Source: JBDTNL01 sp039933785 (GTDB taxonomy: Bacteria; Acidobacteriota; Thermoanaerobaculia; Multivoradales; JAGPDF01). Taken from it: a DNA stretch of 17,366 nucleotides. The translations under genes and the position numbers were made by a program. The stretch is taken from assembly GCA_039933785.1 (NCBI GenBank), contig JBDTNL010000075.1, forward strand, positions 1-17,366. Direction: 5' to 3'. Below, piece after piece: positions 13,644-17,366 of this stretch. The notes beneath the pieces are model-generated. The model saw nothing but the letters and a program-made list of their open reading frames with translations. It ran no database searches and was not told the DNA's origin. Position 1 is the stretch's first letter, and each line of letters starts with the position of its first letter.

Positions 13644-15363
13644 TGGCCGGGGCGGCCGCGGTGGCCGTTGTGGCCGTAGTGGCCGTCAAGTACCCCGCGG
13701 CTTCCAGCCAGGCCAGGATGCGCGCCACGCTCTCGCTCGGCGAGATGCTGGTATCGAGCACCAGGTCCGCGTCTTCTGGAACCTCGTAGGGATCCGAGAT
13801 GCCGGTGAACTCCGGTAGCGCCCCCGAGCGCGCCTTGGCGTAGAGACCCTTGCGGTCGCGCGTTTCGCAGACCTCGAGCGGCGTCGACACATGCACCAGC
13901 AGGAACCCGCCGTGGGGTGAGATCAACCCGCGCACTTCTTTGCGCAGCGCGTCATAGGGCGCGATCGGGGCGCACAGCGCGACCCCGCCGTGGCGGGTCA
14001 CCTCGGAGGCTACCCATCCGATGCGCCGCACGTTGAGGTCGCGATGCGGGCGCGAAAAGCCGAGCTCCGACGACAGGTTCTTGCGTACCAGATCGCCATC
14101 CAACATGGTCACCGGCCGGCCGCCACGCTCGAGCAGCTTCACCGACAGTGCGTTCGCCAGGGTCGACTTGCCGGCTCCGGAGAGGCCGGTGAAGAAGACG
14201 GTGAAGCCTTGATGAGCGCGCGCCGGATGGGTGCGGCGGAGCTCGGCGGCGATCTCCGGGAAGGTATACCAGTCGGGAAGTGGTTCGCCGGCTTCCAAGC
14301 GTCGCCGCAGCTCGGTGCCCGAGAGCTCGAGAATTTCGGCGCCTGGGGGCACGGTGCTCCGCGCTTGATAGGTCCCCGTCGCCGGCACGAACACCCGCTC
14401 CTCGAAAGCCAACATCTCGATCCCGATCTCGGCCGCGTGGCCCGCGAACAGCTCCTGCGCCGCGTACGGACCATAGAACGGCTTGCCGGACGAGTCCCTT
14501 CCCGGCCCGGCGTGATCCCGCCCGACGATGAAATGCGTGCAGCCGAAGTTGCGCCGGATGAGGCCGTGCCAGACCGCCTCTCGAGGCCCGCCCATCCGCA
14601 TGGCGAGCGGCAACAGCGCCAGCGCCGCCAGGCCCTCCGGATAGTGGAGGAGCGCTTGCTCGTAGCAGCGCACGCGGGTGAAATGGTCGACGTCGCCCGG
14701 CTTGGTCGCCCCGACCGCGGGATGGATCAGCAGGTGCGCGTCCGCATCGCGCGCCGCCTCGAGGGTCAAGGCGACGTGCGAGCGATGCAGAGGATTTCGA
14801 GTCTGGAAGCCGACCACCCGCGTCCAACCGTGGCGCTCGAACTCGGCCCGGGTCTCGGCGGGCGTGCGGCGCAGGGCCAGGAAGTCATAGTGCACCGGCA
14901 GCTCGAGGCCTTCCAGTCGTCCGCCGACCGCCCATGGATGCGCCTGCTCGACGAGTTGGGCGACGCCGGGATGGCTACGGTCGAGCGTGCCGAAGACCGC
15001 CTCGGCGATCGACTCGCGCTCGAGCGCCCAGGCGTCCTCGACGTGGAGGATCGCAAGGATGGCCCCCTCCGCATCGCGAAGGCATAAAGGGTCCCCCGCG
15101 CCGAGGCGTTGGGCGAGCTCGGCAGGCACGTCGAGGAGGATGGGAATCGGCCAGAGAGCGCCGCTCGCGAGGCGCATCTCGGCGGCGACCCGGGCCGTGT
15201 CCGCGCGCCCCAAAAAGCCGGTGAGTGGCGCGAAGGCGCCATTCAAGAGCAGCTCGAGGTCGCAGAGCTGGCGCGGCGAAAGGTCGAAGGAGAGCGCGGT
15301 TCGAGCGAGCTCGCGGAGCTCCGCGGCGCGCTCGCCGGTGGCGAGGAGAGAGGTCGGTTTCAT
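13615..15363 (-). CDS. Bifunctional sulfate adenylyltransferase / adenylylsulfate kinase
   Basis: This 582-residue protein joins ATP sulfurylase (about 1-380) to APS kinase (about 386-558), in the order found in bacterial Sat-CysC fusions. Together they convert sulfate and ATP to APS and then PAPS. Sulfurylase motifs are LLNGAFAPLTGFL, QTRNPLHRSH (187-196) and GRDHAGPG (281-288). Kinase motifs are the P-loop GLSGAGKST (393-401), DGDLVRKNLSSELGFSRPHRDLN, APYDALR and KGLYAKARSG. Both active sites look intact. The start is ATG at 15361-15363 with only a weak ribosome-binding site. After LEAAGYL the protein ends in an ATTATTATAAAP-type tail encoded by 9-base repeats and overlapping the convergent lipoprotein gene. 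PAPS serves sulfonation or sulfate assimilation; the upstream neighbours on this strand are glycan genes. Pipelines may name it sat/cysC or cysN/C-like. Confidence 0.93.
   Translation of the reverse strand: MKPTSLLATGERAAELRELARTALSFDLSPRQLCDLELLLNGAFAPLTGFLGRADTARVAAEMRLASGALWPIPILLDVPAELAQRLGAGDPLCLRDAEGAILAILHVEDAWALERESIAEAVFGTLDRSHPGVAQLVEQAHPWAVGGRLEGLELPVHYDFLALRRTPAETRAEFERHGWTRVVGFQTRNPLHRSHVALTLEAARDADAHLLIHPAVGATKPGDVDHFTRVRCYEQALLHYPEGLAALALLPLAMRMGGPREAVWHGLIRRNFGCTHFIVGRDHAGPGRDSSGKPFYGPYAAQELFAGHAAEIGIEMLAFEERVFVPATGTYQARSTVPPGAEILELSGTELRRRLEAGEPLPDWYTFPEIAAELRRTHPARAHQGFTVFFTGLSGAGKSTLANALSVKLLERGGRPVTMLDGDLVRKNLSSELGFSRPHRDLNVRRIGWVASEVTRHGGVALCAPIAPYDALRKEVRGLISPHGGFLLVHVSTPLEVCETRDRKGLYAKARSGALPEFTGISDPYEVPEDADLVLDTSISPSESVARILAWLEAAGYLTATTATTATAAAPAIKAPASPAG
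13654..13689. repeat. Four 9-bp tandem repeats encoding the C-terminal tail of the sulfurylase/kinase
   Basis: The units are GGCCGCGGT, GGCCGTTGT, GGCCGTAGT and GGCCGTCAA, starting at 13654, 13663, 13672 and 13681. Read on the minus strand they give the Thr-Ala-Thr rich tail after residue 559. The array lies past the folded APS-kinase domain, so copy number may vary without harm. Confidence 0.7.
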
Positions 15364-15385
15364 GGGCTCGTGAATCTCGTGGTTG

Positions 15386-15421
15386 GGGCTGATGGGCTGA
15401 TGGGCCTATGGACCCTATGGG
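15386..15421. repeat. Degenerate 8-9 bp tandem repeats between the epimerase and sulfurylase genes
   Basis: Two exact units, GGGCTGAT (15386-15393 and 15394-15401), are followed by GGGCCTAT (15402-15409) and GGACCCTAT (15410-15418), then GGG. The array covers most of the gap between the two minus-strand genes and includes the epimerase stop codon. It resembles the short CCTATGGG-type tandem repeats scattered in some bacterial genomes; no function is evident. Confidence 0.6.
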
Positions 15422-16350
15422 ATCGATTCGTAGGTGCGCTGGAGGCCCTCGACCAGATCGATTTGGCTTCGGAACCCCAGCAACCTTTCGGCCAGGCCGG
15501 TGTCCGCGATCGAATCCCGCACCTCGCCATCGCGCGCCGGGCCGTGCACCGCCGCAGGTCCGCCGAAGAGTCGGCGCACCGTGGCGGCGAGCTCCACGAC
15601 GCTGACGGCGACTCCGCTGCCGATGTTGATCGCCCGCCCCGAGGCCTCCCGTGGCGCACCCGCGGCGAGCAGGCAGGCCTCGACCACGTCGTCGACGTGG
15701 ACGAAGTCGCGCGTCTGGAGGCCATCGCCGTGAATCGTGCAGGGAGCGCCCAGCCGCGCGGCCGCGACGAAGCGCGGAATCACCGCGGCGTAGGGCCCCT
15801 GCGGGTTCTGCCCGGGTCCATAGACGTTGAAGAAGCGCAGGCTGACGATCTCCTGGCCGAGCGCCGACCAGACGGCGTGCGCCTGAAGCTCGGCCGCGGC
15901 CTTGCTCGAGGCATAGGGCGAGAGCGGCCGGCCCTCGGCGCCCTCGCGCGCCGGAACCCCCGTCGAGTTGCCGTAGACGGCCGACGACGAGATGTTCACC
16001 ACCCGCCGCACACCGGCCTCACGCGCCGCGGCGAAAACCCGCGCCGCGCCCATTGCATTGATTTCGAAGGTCTCCGCCGGAGCCGCGAGCGAGGCCTCGA
16101 CCGAGACCTGAGCCGCAAGGTGAAACACCAGCTCCACCCCGGCGCAGGCCGCGGCGCAGTCGTCGGCGCTCCGCACGTCGCCGCGCAACATCTCAGCGTC
16201 AGCAACCGTCGGATACCGGGAGCTCGAGAGGTTGTCGAGCACCCGCACCCGCGCGCCGCGGCGAACCAGGCCGTTGACCAGGTGGGAACCGATAAACCCG
16301 GCTCCACCGGTCACCAGGACCGGAACCGACTCGAGAGGAGGCAAGGGCAT
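15415..16350 (-). CDS. NAD-dependent epimerase/dehydratase (UDP-glucose 4-epimerase-like, extended SDR)
   Basis: This 311-residue protein has the extended SDR layout. It shows the dinucleotide-binding TGGAGFIGSHL at 14-24, VLDNLSS with D39 favouring NAD, the active-site strand ISSSAVYG (120-127), and the YASSK catalytic pair Y146/K150. The substrate-domain motif RFFNVYGPGQNPQGPYAAVIPRF and DFVHVDDVV are also present. The pattern RFFNVYGPGQ...PYAAVIP...G.Q.RDFVHVDDV is that of GalE/WbpP-like epimerases, which interconvert UDP-Glc/Gal or UDP-GlcNAc/GalNAc; the exact sugar is not decided. The start is ATG at 16348-16350 with no clear ribosome-binding site. It lies between a WecA-family gene (53 bases upstream) and Sat-CysC (51 bases downstream) on the same strand, fitting an envelope polysaccharide operon. 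Confidence 0.88.
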   Translation of the reverse strand: MPLPPLESVPVLVTGGAGFIGSHLVNGLVRRGARVRVLDNLSSSRYPTVADAEMLRGDVRSADDCAAACAGVELVFHLAAQVSVEASLAAPAETFEINAMGAARVFAAAREAGVRRVVNISSSAVYGNSTGVPAREGAEGRPLSPYASSKAAAELQAHAVWSALGQEIVSLRFFNVYGPGQNPQGPYAAVIPRFVAAARLGAPCTIHGDGLQTRDFVHVDDVVEACLLAAGAPREASGRAINIGSGVAVSVVELAATVRRLFGGPAAVHGPARDGEVRDSIADTGLAERLLGFRSQIDLVEGLQRTYESIP

Positions 16351-16403
16351 GAGCGGGTGATTCTATCGGGTGCCAGCGGCGCCTGGCGATGCGCGGTAGC
16401 AGG

Positions 16404-17366
16404 CTAGCGTCGGGTCACTTCGACGGCGGTCTCTTCGAGCAGGTCCGACTTCACGGCTTCGCGATTCTGCCGCGACAGCCGCGCAGCCTCCGCCCGCAGG
16501 CCGAGGCTTCGCACCACGAAAATAACCGCCACCTCGATCCCGACCACTGCCAGGCCGAGGGTCTCGCTCTTGGTCACCGCCACCGTGATGGCGAGCGCCG
16601 ACGAGGCCAGGACCAGGACGTAGATCGTGCCGACGATCCGGTTGCGCTTCGGCCCGAGCTCGGCGAGAAGGTGATGCAAGTGCCGGCGATCCGGCGCGAA
16701 GACGCCTTGCAAACGCTCGGCGATCCGCCCCTTGGGCCGGTCGAGGAACCGCACCAGCATCACCAGCAGCGTGTCGATCACCGGCACCCCGAGAGCCAAA
16801 ATCGGCACCAGGATGGCAACCGCCGCCGGCGCCTTGATCGACGAGTGCAGGCTCATCACCGCCAGCAGAAACCCGAGCGTGAGCGAGCCCGAGTCCCCCA
16901 TGTAGATCTTCGCCGGCGCCCAGTTGTGCCGGATGAACCCCAGACAAGCGCCGAGCACCGCCGCCATCAGCAGCACGGTGAGGATGTTGCCCTGCAGCAC
17001 CGCGTAGATCACCAGGCTCCCAGCGATGATCGTCACCACCCCCGTCGCCAGCCCGTCGAGCCCATCGATCAGATTGATCGCGTTGGTCACGCCGACGATC
17101 CAAACCAGCGCCACCAGATTCCCGAAGCCCCCCAACCGCACATTGCCGAGCCCGGGCAACGCGAGCGACGTAAACGTCCACCCAGCTCCCACGATCAGAC
17201 AGGCTGCGGCCACCTCGACCAGCACTTTCTTGAGCGTCGAGACGCCGACCAGGTCGTCCACCAGACCGACCAGAAACACCATCAACACCCCAATCGCCAA
17301 CGCCGCAAGCTCCGACCGCGCCACCCCGCCGCCCCAATGATCCCAATTCGCCATCGCCATGCCGCC
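16404..17366 (-). CDS. MraY/WecA-family undecaprenyl-phosphate sugar-1-phosphate transferase (5' end outside window)
   Basis: About 320 residues are visible, and the frame stays open to the window edge (GG-MAMA). Family members usually have PxxGG in a segment about 45-60 residues from the start, so I read the visible GGMA as that segment and the gene as truncated at its 5' end. Numbered from the Met at 17360, catalytic motifs are VGLVDDL (D35/D36), NAINLIDGLDGLA (94-106), HNWAPAKIYMGDSGSL (145-160, D156) and the APDRRHLHHLL loop with the His cluster. Around nine hydrophobic helices make it a polytopic inner-membrane protein. It would transfer GlcNAc-1-P or a related sugar-phosphate to undecaprenyl phosphate, the first step of O-antigen, teichoic-type or exopolysaccharide synthesis. 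HLHH and VDD favour the WecA/TagO/WbpL side over MraY. Confidence 0.9.
   Translation of the reverse strand, partial: GGMAMANWDHWGGGVARSELAALAIGVLMVFLVGLVDDLVGVSTLKKVLVEVAAACLIVGAGWTFTSLALPGLGNVRLGGFGNLVALVWIVGVTNAINLIDGLDGLATGVVTIIAGSLVIYAVLQGNILTVLLMAAVLGACLGFIRHNWAPAKIYMGDSGSLTLGFLLAVMSLHSSIKAPAAVAILVPILALGVPVIDTLLVMLVRFLDRPKGRIAERLQGVFAPDRRHLHHLLAELGPKRNRIVGTIYVLVLASSALAITVAVTKSETLGLAVVGIEVAVIFVVRSLGLRAEAARLSRQNREAVKSDLLEETAVEVTRR

Noticed and set aside
13990..15087. 365-codon plus-strand opening opposite Sat-CysC
   Set aside because: It is an antisense shadow in high-GC DNA; the minus strand carries all sulfurylase and kinase motifs.
16372..16387. GCCAG/CTGGC hairpin between the WecA-like and epimerase genes
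   Set aside because: It has only a five-pair stem and no T tract on the minus strand, so it is likely chance in GC-rich DNA.
15109..16407. 432-codon plus-strand opening opposite the epimerase
   Set aside because: It is antisense, with Arg/Gly/His-rich composition and no recognisable domain. The epimerase motifs are on the minus strand.

Overview
The window is 17.4 kb of very high-GC bacterial chromosome, packed with protein genes on both strands. It contains no rRNA, tRNA, CRISPR array or complete insertion sequence that I can see. Starts are a mix of ATG, GTG and TTG, and several gene pairs are joined by 4-base ATGA or GTGA overlaps. The gene content suggests a free-living Gram-negative-type bacterium with a periplasm: lipoprotein, exported alpha-carbonic anhydrase, DsbD-like periplasmic domain. 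The glutamate-type PTPS paralogue is documented in Acidobacteria and a few other phyla, so Acidobacteriota is my best guess, but the sequence alone does not prove it.

Layout. (1) Positions 1-2539, plus strand: a HAD phosphatase, uridine kinase (udk), a PTPS-III-type pterin enzyme and an SAM O-methyltransferase, closely spaced and probably co-transcribed. (2) Positions 2549-5083, minus strand: a three-gene unit. A membrane-anchored DsbD N-terminal-domain protein is overlapped by a thioredoxin/peroxiredoxin-like exported protein, followed by an alpha/beta hydrolase. (3) Positions about 5095-5306: a non-coding, AT-richer element made of exact inverted and direct repeats. It resembles a REP/MITE-type element and lies between two divergently transcribed genes. 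(4) Positions 5334-8704, plus strand: an Fpg-family DNA glycosylase, a GNAT acetyltransferase, alpha-carbonic anhydrase, a DinB-fold protein and a stand-alone cyclodeaminase/FTCD_C-type protein. (5) Positions 8767-11128, plus strand: an NTF2-like DUF4440-type protein, an overlapping flavin/PPOX-fold protein, and a class V (isopenicillin-N-epimerase-like) aminotransferase behind its own leader. (6) Positions 11203-13643, plus strand: an exported sulfatase-fold enzyme with Thr in the nucleophile position, then a small lipoprotein. (7) Positions 13615-17366, minus strand: a WecA/MraY-family glycan initiator (cut by the window edge), an NAD-dependent sugar epimerase and a bifunctional ATP sulfurylase/APS kinase.

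How they may work together. Region 7 reads as envelope-polysaccharide synthesis: lipid-carrier priming, nucleotide-sugar epimerisation and PAPS supply. This raises the possibility of a sulfated glycan, but no sulfotransferase is in view. Region 2 looks like a periplasmic thiol-redox pair. Regions 1 and 4 are mostly housekeeping enzymes. The observations I consider most worth checking are the glutamate-for-cysteine PTPS (a predicted folate-pathway bypass), the orphan DsbD domain coupled to a single-NCPF thioredoxin-fold protein, the divergent Fpg clade member lacking the usual zinc-finger Arg, the repeat element at 5095-5306, and the Thr-type sulfatase-fold protein with an unassigned C-terminal domain.
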